From contig NC_090620.1 of assembly GCF_004359215.1 (NCBI RefSeq), forward strand, positions 1,935,925-1,999,924: DNA of 64,000 bases. Direction: 5' to 3'. Under the pieces are notes generated by a model. It was not told the origin of the DNA. It worked only from the letters and a program-made list of their open reading frames with translations, and did no database searches. How positions within the stretch are numbered: the first letter of the stretch is position 1; every line of letters starts with the position of its first letter. This document shows, piece after piece, positions 44,881 to 55,230 of this stretch. The position numbers and the translations under genes are program-made. The DNA comes from Bremia lactucae. Its lineage: Eukaryota > Oomycota > Peronosporomycetes > Peronosporales > Peronosporaceae.

Positions 44881-45650
44881 CTTGAGTACTTGTGCAGGTA
44901 CAACGCTAAGCCGAGGAACTTTTGAAGTCCCTTTTCATCGACTGGCTCAGGCCAATCGGTGATCGCCTTAATCTTTTCCGGATCCGGGCGTGTACCATGT
45001 TTTTCCACATTGCACCCAAGAAGTGGTATTTCGCTTGCAGCGAATATTCACTTCTTGAGATTTGCATACAACTCGTGCGTGCGCATAAATGTAAGAACCT
45101 GACGAACGTGAGTTTTATGAGCTTGCACGTCCGTCTATCCGTCCATGGCCCGGCTATGGACGAATGCATCGTACAAATAACTTTTTGCGAAATCCCGCAC
45201 CGATCTCAACAGATCGGTTACACATCTGTTCAATGTCGCAGGGGAATTACAAAGCCCCTGTGGCATAAGTAGCCATTCCGCTTGGGGTGCTTACTGCTAT
45301 GAACGGGATATATTGTTCACGCATAAGGATCGGATAGAATCCATCCATCAGATCCATTGGCGAAACGATAGTACTCTTCGACATACCATCAATGATTACG
45401 TCTTTTCGTGGTATCGGCGTTTGAGCCGGTACCGTTGCAGCGTTCAATTTATTAAATGCATTCACAATCCGTCATCCTCCTGTTACATTACGTACACATA
45501 AGGTCGTAGAGCTATTGTGGGCAGGTTGACTCCCTCGGATGAGCCGCTGCTATGCGGTCGGCAAGAACATTGTCGATTGCTAATTTTTGTTCACGAGGCA
45601 ATGATCACTGCTTCATGACACAGGATTTCGAACTCAAAATAAGGTCGAAT
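44881..45650 (-). pseudogene. Gypsy-3 reverse transcriptase, broken
   Basis: FNKLNAATVPAQTPIPRKDV (about 45460-45400), SPMDLMDGFYPILMREQYIP (about 45360-45300), and the distal part with KYHFLGAMWKNMVHARIRKR (about 45030-44970). Frame breaks near 45250 and 45170 fall around the catalytic YxDD region (about 45150), which is not intact. Confidence 0.75.
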
Positions 45651-46317
45651 TCGTGTCGAGTACCCTTATCCTTATGCAACACACATAACTCGCACTCCTT
45701 TAATTCGATCAGACCCTTATACAACGGATTTTGTCTTCAAATACTCATAAGATTGGTAGATAAACGTTCCTCCGAGTCTTCTCATCGAGGTTACTTTCGT
45801 CCATCGATGAGCTGCTAAGAAACAGTTCGTTCTCAGTAAATACTATCGCCGACCGAATGTCGGCCACGTAGTTATCAACTGTGACAAGTACGCAGATCTG
45901 CTTGACTTTTTCACTACGCAGATTACGCAAGAACCGTTTCAATTTTTTCGTTGACAACTGAGTTATCTCCGAAATTGACTTTAGAACTGCTATTAGATCA
46001 AGTGTTTAAGCGTCTACACTTGAATCATTGTTTATTAAGACACTTATTGTCTCAGTTTCCTCTCTGGAATTTATTTCCAAAGGTACCTGTGAACCTTTGA
46101 CCACAGGTTTCGGGGACAAGAATTTATTTGGGGAGTATCCTCCTCAACTGCCTCTAGCTGTGGTTGGTTACCACAGCGAGATCCTCAACGATCGACTCCC
46201 CAGTCGACCTAGGACTTTTGCACTGCCTCTTATAGGAAGGCGTTTTAAACTTTCTTGGATGTTGCTTTTCAAGCAAATATCCTTGTTTTGTACAACTCAA
46301 CTTATTTGAGTGATCGA
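45651..46317 (-). pseudogene. Gypsy-3 protease-to-RT linker
   Basis: Minus-strand frames (for example 45957-45745, KKLKRFLRNLRSEKVKQICV) show coding-like but unrecognised sequence between protease and RT. Broken. Confidence 0.4.
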
Positions 46318-46490
46318 ACTTTGACGCTGCCTGTGCTGTGCACAGCCGTCGGTAACTATATCCGCGTCACAATTGTGGACCTTCGACGCCGCCTGTAGCC
46401 GTCGGTAACTATGACCACATCACAATGGAGGACCTTCAACGCTGCATGTGCTTGTGCACATCCGTCAGGATCTAACTCCACAGTGAGTTG
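46318..46490. repeat. Imperfect tandem repeat (~55 bp, about 2.5 copies)
   Basis: Repeated block with GCCGTCGGTAACTAT, CACAAT-GGACCTTC and GACGC/AACGC landmarks at about 46346, 46400 and (degenerate) 46460. It lies in the Gypsy-3 protease-RT linker. Confidence 0.7.
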
Positions 46491-46599
46491 GGTATTTACA
46501 CTGAGGTCGTGTGGAGTCAGGTAAACGCCTGAACCACAGGTGAGGCCACCGCACTCACTCGTAGGACATTCACAAGCTTGTGGACGCTCCAAGATGTTC

Positions 46600-46945
46600 A
46601 TCATTTGGCCATCTCAGGAACAAGAGACAGGCATCGTCACGGCTTGATGCTGCCAATTTAAACATGGCCTGTACTTTCTGAGCCATGGTAATTTAAGGAT
46701 GACATCAAATTTGTCATCCAAATCTGGTACGATATAATCATCATCGTACTGTTTAGCCCTTCATGTGTTTTGTATACCAACCACACGTTTCTTTACCGTT
46801 ACAGATACGCCTGTTGCTAGGCGCACTGTCATCCTCGTTAAAGGGGTATTGCGCTCAATAAGTTTGAGTCTACGATCTTCTCGCGATTGGCGTCTAATAA
46901 AATTATTCGACGACCCACAATCGGCTAGGGACTTAAGTGGCATTT
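46600..46945 (-). pseudogene. Gypsy-3 protease
   Basis: Minus strand. LADCGSSNNFIRRQSR (about 46930-46880) is the active site, with DCGSS where DSGAS is usual. Then VRLATGVSVTVKKRVV and, after a stop, FDVILKLPWLRKYRPCLNW (about 46710-46655), the retropepsin C-terminal signature. Confidence 0.8.
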
Positions 46946-46969
46946 ATTTTACATTTTTATTTTCAGGGT

Positions 46970-47230
46970 GATGAGGTTAACCTCATCCCGTGTGGCAGTT
47001 TCACACAATTTATGTGTGTACGGAGCAACTTTCGTCAAAAGGCCTGCAAATTCTTTTGACGTTGCTGGAACAGTAGGGCGCTCCGCACCTACTGACCCCG
47101 ACCGTTTATGGACGAGCCGCCTCGCCGATGCGATTTCGCAACAGCGTCAGATATGCGTCTTCCGCTGTTCCTAGCGAGAGGTCGGTTCTTTTGCTCAGTG
47201 ATTTTAGGCACTGGCCGTGGGGCACTACAC
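46970..47230 (-). pseudogene. Gypsy-3 gag C-terminal remnant
   Basis: Minus-strand sequence directly upstream of protease (PTVPATSKEFAGLLTKVAPY in a shifted frame, about 47085-47025). No zinc knuckle is visible. It is truncated where Copia-3 sequence begins (about 47300). Confidence 0.4.
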
Positions 47231-47339
47231 TTATAGGGTAGTTAGTGGCCTATCTTTTGACAACGATTTAATTTTGTAACCGTTAGTAACTCGAAGAGCA
47301 AGGTTTCTCGCTCTCTGTATACGAGACATCCATCAGTTC

Positions 47340-48693
47340 TAGACCTATGGTTTCGTGTCGTCTCGGTGGACGATATGACCCCGAGTGACGAAGCCTGTTT
47401 CAGGCTAAAGCCCTCCTGTTTTGCTATAGAGATCGCTTGGTTGAGCGACTCTAATTCTAGCCAGAACAGGTGGGTGCACGATGGAGCTCGTGAGTTCGCG
47501 ACAAGCTCGATCAAGACTTTCTACGAAGATGAAGGAATTGAGCATCAAATTACAGTTCCGTACGCCCAACAGACTAATGGGACGGCAGAGCGTGCTATTC
47601 GGACAACTGTTACAATTGGACGCAGTTTGCTGCATCACGCCAAGCTCGACAAGTGTTTCTGGGCTGAGGCAGCAATGACAGCCATATACGTCAAGAATTG
47701 ACTGCCGTCACCCAAAGTTTGAGCATAAGACTCTTTATGAGATTGTCTAAGAGTCGAAGCCCAGTGTAAAACACATGCGTGTATTTGGCTGCCGGACGTA
47801 CATTCTAACTCCAAAGGAAAAACGACTTAAATGGGACCCTAAGGCTCGCGTCGGAATTTTTCTCGGTTACGAAGAAACATCTTAAGCTTATCGAGTCTTT
47901 TCGTCGATGCAGGGCAAGTTATTATTAGTCGCGATGTTAACTTCGATGAGTCTGTTCTCGAGTTTCTGCCGATAAGCTTGGACGAAGATGTCGATGATTC
48001 GGAATTTGAAGATCTCGAAATTGCTTCCCCAAAAATGGAGTACAAGCAGACAGGAAAGCGAAAAGGTCGCTAAAGTGAAAAGAGAAACCTACCCAGGAAA
48101 TTACCTGCTGCTCGACAACAAAATGGTCTTGAAGAAGCAAGCGCGCCCATTGAATCGCGTATGGAAGACGATGCAGAAAAGAATGATGACCAAGATGACG
48201 AAGCTGCTTCTCCTCTGTTTTGGCGTGCAAGTGCTAATGCCGTTGAAAGATCGATCGACTTATCAGAGCCTAAGTCTTTCTAAGAGGCAATGAATGGACC
48301 GCAGCAAGTTCATTGGCGCGAGGCAATTCGTATGGAGCTCGAAATCATGCTCTGCGTGGTATTTTGTGCTGCCGAGCTGCCACACGCTCAACGTGCCATT
48401 GGTACCAAATGGGTGTTTAAGATCAACCGCAGAGCGGATGGATCTATCGACAAATACAAGGCTCGCCACGTCGCGAATGGCTTCAAACAAAAGTACGGCA
48501 TTGATTACACCGAAACCTTTTCGCCGGTTGTCAAGTATGTGACACTCCATTTCTGTATGGAATCATAAAAGAACAAGTTTATTGCGAGATCTCTGAAGGA
48601 GTACAGTTTGATGACAATTTTAATTGTTTGGAACTGGTCAAGGCTATGTACGGACTCAAACAAGCGTCGCGCGTATGGAATGAAACGTTTGAC
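47340..48693 (+). pseudogene. Copia-3 integrase and start of reverse transcriptase, broken
   Basis: Integrase core end: WVHDGAREFATSSIKTFYED and YAQQTNGTAERAIRTT (about 47470-47610), containing the catalytic Glu region. The C-terminal part is VIISRDVNFDESV (about 47918-47955). RT begins with AIGTKWVFKINRRADGSIDK and YGIDYTETFSPVVKY (about 48395-48535), followed by MYGLKQASRVWNETFD (about 48643-48690) after an internal deletion. Different family from Copia-1 and Copia-2. It is cut by a Copia-2 LTR piece at about 48694. Confidence 0.8.
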
Positions 48694-48850
48694 GGGCCAA
48701 AGGCGGGTACCGGTGTATACCGGTAGATACCGGGAATGACGTCATGCGGTGAAGTCATTGAGATGACGTCAGTTGATGACGTCAAAAGCTTCTAGAAGAT
48801 TCCAGAAGCGATGATTGGCTACAAGTGTAATGGTTGGCTTAAGGGTAAGA
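48694..48850 (+). repeat. Copia-2 LTR fragment (5')
   Basis: Matches the 3' LTR at 52012-52150 (CCAAAGGCGGGTACCGG, repeated ATGACGTCA motifs, TTGGCTTA, AGCAATAGGTTTGCGAA). It lies in the proper place for a 5' LTR of the Copia-2 element that follows, but its start is missing. Confidence 0.75.
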
Positions 48851-49905
48851 AGCAATAGGTTTGCGAAGGAACAAGGTGGCGGCTTCGATGGAGCCGCCAC
48901 GGGCAAGGACAAGCGTTTATGACAACGGACAACGGTCGGCGTAAGGGACGCCAAAAACCGGTCAAGGCCAACAGCACCTGTAACTACTTTGGGTAGCATG
49001 GGCATTGGATCGCTAAGTGCCCCGTGCGAATTCGCGAGAACACAGAACGACAGCGGCTACAGCGTGCAAACGTCGCGCAGAGTGAAGACGACTCTGACGA
49101 TTATCTTTTTTTCGGTTGGTGGACATTTGAAGACTACCAAGTCAAGTTGCATATGGCTGGTCGATTTAGGTACGACACAGCACATGACGTACTCGAAACA
49201 GTTCATGAAGAATTTCAAGGGTATTTCTCCGGTGGACGTTCACTTAGCAGACGATGGTGTTGTCCAGGCAGTCGGGACTGGTAACATCGTGATGTATATG
49301 AAGACTCCGCATGGAACCAAGAAGGAAGTGCTTTGAGGAGTATGGCATATTCCGAAATTATCGCGCAATCTCTTCTCCGTTGGACGCTTTACGAAGGACG
49401 TGGGTCCAGTCACGTTTGAAAGTGACGGATGCTTTGCTAAAGCAAAAGGATTGCAGTGAAAACTTGGATCCCGTGAGGGTAAAGGGCTGTTTAGGCTATG
49501 CACGACGCTCGTCGGCACTGACGAAGCCAATGTGACAAGCTCGTCGGGATGCCATGGGGACACCACTTCGTACCTCTGGCATCTTCGACTTAGACACATT
49601 AGATATAGTGGTCTAGACACTATCGTCAAAAGGAACTATGGTGTTGACATTGATCTTGCGTCGGTCAATCAGTGGGAGCTGTGCGATCGTTGTGCGATTG
49701 GCAAACAAACGCGAGTGAGTTTGATGCAAAAGTCACCACATCATGCAAAGAAACTGTTGGAAGTTATTCACAGTGATGTGTGTAGACCTATGCAGTCAAC
49801 AACTTTTAGCGGCAAGCGGTACTTCTCACTTTCACGGATGAGTACTCGCACTTTACCACGGTATCTCTGCTGCGAAACGAATCTGAAGGTTTTTGGATGC
49901 CATGC
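48851..49905 (+). pseudogene. Copia-2 copy 1: gag end, protease, integrase start
   Basis: Zinc-knuckle remnant HGHWIAKCPVRIRE (about 48995-49037), then an acidic linker. Protease start WLVDLGTTQHM (about 49157-49190) has DLG instead of DSG. The GAG-pre-integrase module is LWHLRLRHIRYSGLDTIVKR with CDRCAIGKQTR (about 49575-49713). The integrase begins with HSDVCRPMQS. After about 49870 most of the catalytic core is deleted: the frame jumps to ETNLKVFGCHA. Confidence 0.8.
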
Positions 49906-50892
49906 ATAGCTTACAGTACTTAAGGAAAAGCGAAGCAAATTTGAAGCTTGGTCGGTACGCTGTCGGTTTCTTGGCTACTCAGAGCATAAAAGTTGAGAGT
50001 GGTCGTGTGCTTGTCAGTCGCGACGCAAAGTTTATGGAAAATACGTTTGATAGTGGGAAGCGCGACCGGCGCTATAATGAGGTCGTTATTCAAGATGATG
50101 ATGAAGCGACTGAACAGGACTCCCCACAACACGACCAAACCGATCACGAAAATGAAGAATCTGCGCAGAATGAAGAATTTGAGCCTGGCAGAAAGCGACA
50201 CCAAAGGACCCAATCGCTCGAAAAAGCGACTGAAGCGCCAAGGCCCAAACGACACAGTCAATATCAATCGCTTGAAGAAATGTCAGCTACAGCTCAAGAC
50301 TTCGAGGCTGCGTACGTTGTGGATTTTCAGTGCGAGAAATGCCAACCACGTTCAAGTTGGCGACGGTATCCAATGACGCAGCTAAAAAAATGGAAGGAAG
50401 CGTGCAGCTTGGAAATGGACTCGCTACAAAAGAACAAGACTTAGACACTTGTGCCCCTGCCGTTAGGATGTAAGGCAATCGGCAACCGATGGGTATTTCG
50501 AGTTAAGGAAAACCAAGCTGGTGAAGTTGAGCGATACAAGGCGCGCCTTGTGGCGAAAGGTTTCGCACAAAATTCGGCATCGACTATAAGAAACGTTTGC
50601 GTCGGTGGCGAAGTTTTAATCGATCCGGATTTTGCTAAGTTCTGGCTGCCAAGTACGGACTTACGGTCCATCGAATGGATGTGATAACAGCATTTCTTAA
50701 TGGTCAGCTCGACGGAGATATTTACATGACGCAGCCTGATGGCTTCAGTGATACAGCCAATCCAGGTTACGTGTGCAAGTTACAACGGTCGCTGTACGGT
50801 CTGAAGCAATCACCTCTCATGTGGAACAAGACAATTGACGACTTTATGCTGGGACTGGAATTCAAGAAGTGTGAATCCGATCACTGCATCTA
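49906..50892 (+). pseudogene. Copia-2 copy 1: integrase C-terminus and first half of RT
   Basis: Open frame 49893-50444 (linker rich in Glu/Asp/Gln, with TATAQDFEAAYVVD-like sequence) followed by RT motifs [20 protein letters not shown] (about 50476-50535), [17 protein letters not shown] (about 50678-50728) and CKLQRSLYGLKQSPLMWNK (about 50776-50832). It stops at the snap-back palindrome just before the YVDD box. Confidence 0.85.
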
Positions 50893-50945
50893 CATTTAGA
50901 TGCAGTGATCGGATTCACACTTCTTAAATTCCAGTCCTAGCATAA
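50844..50945. repeat. Snap-back palindrome in Copia-2 RT
   Basis: Arms 50844-50892 and 50897-50945 (49 bases each, two mismatches) around a 4-base loop CATT. The left arm is ordinary RT sequence (FMLGLEFKKCESDHCIYI); the right arm is its inverted copy and replaces about 20 bases that the sister copy (52196-53905) has before the YVDD box. Confidence 0.95.
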
Positions 50946-51950
50946 CCTGATTTTTGTTGCATGATACGTCGATGACTTATATTGGCTAGCAGTACCAGCA
51001 AGATGCTACAAGAAACTAAGTTAGCCCTGAGCCACATATTTGAGATGACGGATATGGGCCAGCTCAAGTAATTTCCTGAAATTGAAATTGAGCAAGACTT
51101 TGAGATTGGGGCACTCACGATGCGGCAGACCAAGTTTGCATGTAATATTTTAGCGAAGTTCAACATGGACAACAGTAAGGCCGTTAGGACGCCCCAGGGT
51201 CCAGGACTCAAGCTGACCAAGTCCATGTGCGAAGGCGGATGCAAGCACAGTGAAACTATGGTCGGTGTGCCGTATCGAAATGCTGTCGGTTGCCTGATAC
51301 ATTATGGTTGGCACACGCCAGGATCTCGCTGCGGCAGTTGGAGTACTTGGCCAATTTGTTGCAGACCCATGCCCAACACACTGGCAAGCACTCAAAAGGG
51401 TTTTCAGGTATATATAAGGTACAAGGACTCACGAAACTCGATGCCGTGGCATCGAGTTTCAAGCAGCAACTCATAATGGACTGCAAGGGTTTTCGGATGC
51501 GGACTGGGCCGGAGAGACGATGTCACGAAGAAGCACAAGCGGCTACGCTTTTATGATGAGTGGCGGGTGTGTCAGCTGGAAGATCAAGAAACAGCATACG
51601 GTGACTCTATCATCTACAGAAGCTGAGTACATGGCACTGTCAGAGGCGACACAAGAGGCAGTATGGCTTAAAACATTTCTGTGCGAGCTCGGTGAGATGT
51701 CCACGGATAGAGCGGTCAAGATTTATGAATATAACCAAGGCTCAATTGCAATGGCAAAGAATCCAGAGTATCACAAGCAAAACAAGCACATCGACATTCG
51801 ATATTATTTTGTATACGACAAGGTTAAAGACGGTCAAGTGATTCTCGAATATATTTCTTCTCTCGACATGCTGGCCGATATGACCAAGCCAATTCCAGCG
51901 ACACAGTTTTGCGTACTTCGTGGCAAGCTCGGGATACAAGGCCCAAGAGC
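50946..51950 (+). pseudogene. Copia-2 copy 1: end of RT and RNase H
   Basis: After the palindrome, DNA for the YVDD region reads as TACGTCGATGAC (50965-50976) in a shifted frame. RNase H follows: an open frame (51520-52044) with STSGYAFMMSGGCVSWKIKK, HTVTLSSTEAEYMALSEA, IYEYNQGSIAMAKNPEYHKQ and LADMTKPIPATQF. The frame runs on into the 3' LTR. Confidence 0.85.
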
Positions 51951-52198
51951 TGTCGAGTCGAGTGGGAGTGTTCTTAAGGACGCTGTGAAAAAGGCGTCTC
52001 ATGCAGCAAGCAGGCCAAAGGCGGGTACCGGCAGATACCGGTAATGACGTCAGTTGATGACGTCAGAAGCTTCTAGAATATTTCAGAAGCGCTAATTGGC
52101 TAGAAGTAATGGTTGGCTTAGAGGTAACAAGCAATAGGTTTGCGAACTAAGTCCTTTAATATATTTACTTTGCATTTTGCCAACTAGTGCTCACTTGA
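51951..52198 (+). repeat. Copia-2 3' LTR (~248 bp)
   Basis: Starts TGTCGAGTCGAGTGGGAG right after RNase H. It contains paired TGACGTCA boxes, palindromic CRE-like sites (for example ATGACGTCAGTTGATGACGTC, split here at about 52043-52063), and ends near CTCACTTGACC. An inverted copy is at 53915-54167. Confidence 0.75.
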
Positions 52199-53905
52199 CC
52201 TTTTCATTACTGCTAGCCAAAATTAAGTCATCGACGTAAAGCGCAACAAAGATCATATCTTGCCTACCACGCTTCATTTAGACGCAGTGGCCAGATTCGC
52301 ATTTCTTGAACTCGAGCCCTAGCATAAAATCATCGAGGGGCTTCTTCCACATGCGAGGCGACTGCTTCAGCACGTACACTGACCGTTCTAGTTTGCACAC
52401 ATAGTCCGGATTGATTGCATCATTGAAGCCATCTGGCTGCGCCATGTTGATGTCCTCGTCGAGCTGGCCGTTGAGGTACGCTGTCTTTACGTCTATCCGA
52501 TGGACAGTAAGTCCGTACTTGGCAGCCAAACTGAGCAGAATCCGAATAGATGTAAACTTGGCCACAGGCGCAAACGTTTCTTCGTAGTCAATGCCAAACT
52601 TCTGTGCAAAGCCTTTAGCCACTAGACGCGCCTTGTGTCGCTCCACTATACCGTCTTGATTTTCTTTGACGCGAAACACTTACCGATTGCCTATTGGCTT
52701 GCGCCCTTTTGGTAGCGGCACAAGCGTCCATGTCTTGTTCTTTTGAAGCGATTCCATTTCCGAGTTGCATACTTCTTGCCACTTGGCTGCGTCGCTGGAT
52801 TCCATCGCCGACTTGAACGTGGTCGGCATTTCTCCCACTGAATCCACAACGTACGCAGCCTCAAAATCGTGTGCCGTAGCAGACATTTCTTTTACTGATT
52901 GGTATCTACTGTGTCGCTTAGACGTTGGAATTTCAGCTGCTTTTTCGAGCGATTGAGTCCTTTCGTGCCGCTTGGTGCCAGGCTCCATTTCTTCGCTCTG
53001 CTCACATTCTTCATTCTCTTGATCAGTTTCTTCGAGTTGTGGAGAGTCGTCATCGGCCAATTCATCAGCCTCTTGAACAACAATCGCGCTATTCTGGCGG
53101 ACGCATCTCTCACTGTCAAACATGTCTTCCATAAATTTTGCATCAAACTCACTAGTACACGGCCATTCTCAATCTTTCTTCGAAACGATATGCTTTTTCA
53201 TGCTTCGAGTAGCCGAGAAATGGACAGCGTACCGTTCGAGAGTCAATCTTGCGACGTTTTTCCTTTGGAACTGTTACAAATGCATGGCAGCCAAACACCT
53301 TTAGATTTGCCAGCGCTGGTTTCCTCCCGGTCCAAACCTGATATAGTGACTTTTCCATACAATACCTCGCGTTGGACAGCGGTAGCGAAGGAAGGTAGCG
53401 GTCATGAATGCTTCGCCCCAATACGATTTCGGCAGTCCAGCGAGCTCAAGCATACATCTTGCGCAATTCACGAGTGTACGATTCATGCGTTCGCCCCCCC
53501 CCCCTATTCAGTTGCGAGCGTAGGGTAGCGTGAATTTTTGCTCAATACCACGACGCTTGCAGAACTTGGCCAATACGCTCGAAGTGTTTTCACCACCGTT
53601 GTCTCAACGAAGAGTTTTGACAACTCCGCCGGTCTAAGTCTCAGTGAACGCAACAAACTTGGCGAGCTTGTTTGAGACCTCCGACTTGCTTCGTAACAAG
53701 AACACTGGTAAAGTGCGAGTACTCATCTGTAAATGTGACGAAGTACCACTTACCGCTAAAAGTCGCTGACTGCATAGGACCGCTCACGTCACTCTGAATG
53801 ACTTCTAGCAGCTTATTTGCGTGATGAGGCGACTTTTGCATGAAGCTCACTCGCGTTTATTTGCCAGGTGCGCAACCATCGCACAGCTCCCACTGTTTGA
53901 CTTAT
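52199..53905 (-). pseudogene. Copia-2 copy 2: integrase to RT, minus strand
   Basis: Read leftward: CDGCAPGKQTRVSFMQKSPH (after a frameshift, about 53890-53830), HSDV/QSDVSGPM, FTDEYSHFTSVLV (integrase start), MNRTLVNCARCMLELAGLPK, LANLKVFGCHAFVTVPKEKR, and an acidic linker (53132-52690). RT follows: [60 protein letters not shown], and at the left end YVDDLILASSNEKVK (about 52240-52197), where it is cut. It retains parts lost from copy 1. One stop separates the linker from RT. Confidence 0.85.
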
Positions 53906-53914
53906 GCTAAGGTC

Positions 53915-54167
53915 AAGTGAGCACTACTTGGCGAAATGCAAAGTGAATATATTAAGGTCCTTAGTTCGCAACCTATAGCTACCTCGAAGCCAATCATTGA
54001 TTCTCCAATCATAGCTCATAGAACCTTCTAGAAACTACTGACGTCATCTACTAACGTCATCCCCATGACGTCACACTGTGACGTCATTACCGGTATATAA
54101 TGGTAATTATGGGTACTATCTTGATGTAGTCGAGTCGCTTCCTAGCTAACACTCTCACTCGACTCGA
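53915..54167 (-). repeat. Copia-2 LTR, inverted
   Basis: Reverse complement of the 51951-52198 LTR, about 75-80% similar by eye, including TGACGTCA-type boxes (about 54030-54080). Directly right of it (54292-54175, minus) is the end of a Copia-2 pol (LADIMTKPIPATQFCVLRSK), so it is a 3' LTR. Directly left is internal pol sequence of copy 2. Confidence 0.8.
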
Positions 54168-54174
54168 CGATTAG

Positions 54175-54292
54175 GGAGACGCTTGAATACCAAGTTTGCT
54201 CCGAAGCACACAAAACTGCGTCGCTGGAATAGGCTTCGTCATGATATCAGCTAACTTGTCCAGAGTGGAGACATACTCCAATATCACTCTAC
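54175..54292 (-). pseudogene. Copia-2 pol C-terminal end
   Basis: Minus-strand frame VILEYVSTLDKLADIMTKPI to the stop just before the LTR. Cut at about 54293. Confidence 0.8.
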
Positions 54293-54365
54293 AACACAGC
54301 GTCTAAATGACGCTTGTGCGACTCTATTGCTCAGCCCGTTCTCGGGCCCTACTATGCACGAATAC
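54293..54365 (-). pseudogene. Inverted scrap of Gypsy-1 reverse transcriptase
   Basis: Reverse complement of copy B at about 35278-35352 (GTATTCGTGCATAGTAGG, CACAAGCGTCATTTAGACGC). It is wedged between two oppositely oriented Copia-2 pieces. Confidence 0.85.
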
Positions 54366-54950
54366 ACAGGATCCGGGACTCAAGCTGACAAAAAAAAGCT
54401 TATGTGCGAAGGAGGTTGCAAACACAACGAGTCCATGGCTGGGGTACCATATAGAAATGCTGTCGGCTACCTGATGTACTTTACGGTCGATACACGCCCC
54501 GATCTCGCTGCGGTAGTAGCAGTGATCAGCCAATTTGCTACAGTTTTATGTCCGACACACTAGCAAGCACTCACGAGAGTATTCAGGTATATACAAGGCA
54601 CAAATTGCATGGTATCAAGTTTCAAGCATCAAGTGACAAGGGACTTCAAGGCTACACGGATGCAGACTGGGCTGGAGACACAGAGTCAAGAAGAAGCACC
54701 AGTGGCATTTTTGATGAGCGGCGGATGTATCAGCTGGAAAAGCAAGAAGCAGCGCACTGTGGCACTTCGTCTACGGAAGTCGAACACATGGCGTTGCCAG
54801 AAGTAGCACAAGAAGCGGTGTGGCTAAAGGCATTTCTGTGTGAGCTCGTTGAGATGTCGAGAAGCGATGCGGTCAAGATCTATGAGGACAACCAAGGCTC
54901 AATAGCATTGGCCGAGAATCCGACATTCTACAAACGCATCAAGCACATTG
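54366..54950 (+). pseudogene. Copia-2 RT end and RNase H, fragment
   Basis: Starts at GGGACTCAAGCTGAC, matching 51196 in copy 1. Contains VPYRNAVGYLMYFTVDTRPD (about 54443-54500), ADWAGDTESRRSTSG (about 54664-54710), and VWLKAFLCELVEMSRSDAVK and IYEDNQGSIALAENPTFYKR (about 54820-54935). The catalytic-type YEDNQGS is better kept here than in copy 1 (YEYNQGS). It ends at the joint with Gypsy-1 copy C (54950/54951). Confidence 0.8.
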
Positions 54951-55230
54951 ATACGTCAACTTGCAAAAGTGCGTCATAGGGGTCCCTGAGATACCTGTAC
55001 TGGGCTGCATCGTTGGTACACATGGTGTACGAGCAGACCTAGACGAGTAAAATTGGTAAAGGAATGGCCAATCCCACGGCATGTGAAGGATTTGCGCCAA
55101 TTCCTAGGGCTCGCTAATTACTTGCATAAGTATAGCAAGAATTATGCCGAGCAAATTAAACCATTATATGATCTACTTTAAAAGGACGCAGAATGGGTTT
55201 GGTTTAAAGACAAAATGATGCGTTCACATC
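54951..55230 (+). pseudogene. Gypsy-1 copy C, end of reverse transcriptase (5' truncated)
   Basis: Begins TCAACTTGCAAAAGTGCGTC, corresponding to 35380 in copy B. About 90% similar to copy B up to about 55188. LRQFLGLANYLHKYSKNYAE is intact. Upstream RT, protease, gag and 5' LTR are absent. Confidence 0.8.

Noticed and set aside
52899..53528. Plus-strand ORF of 209 codons
   Set aside because: Complement of Copia-2 integrase and linker (minus strand), which carry clear family motifs.
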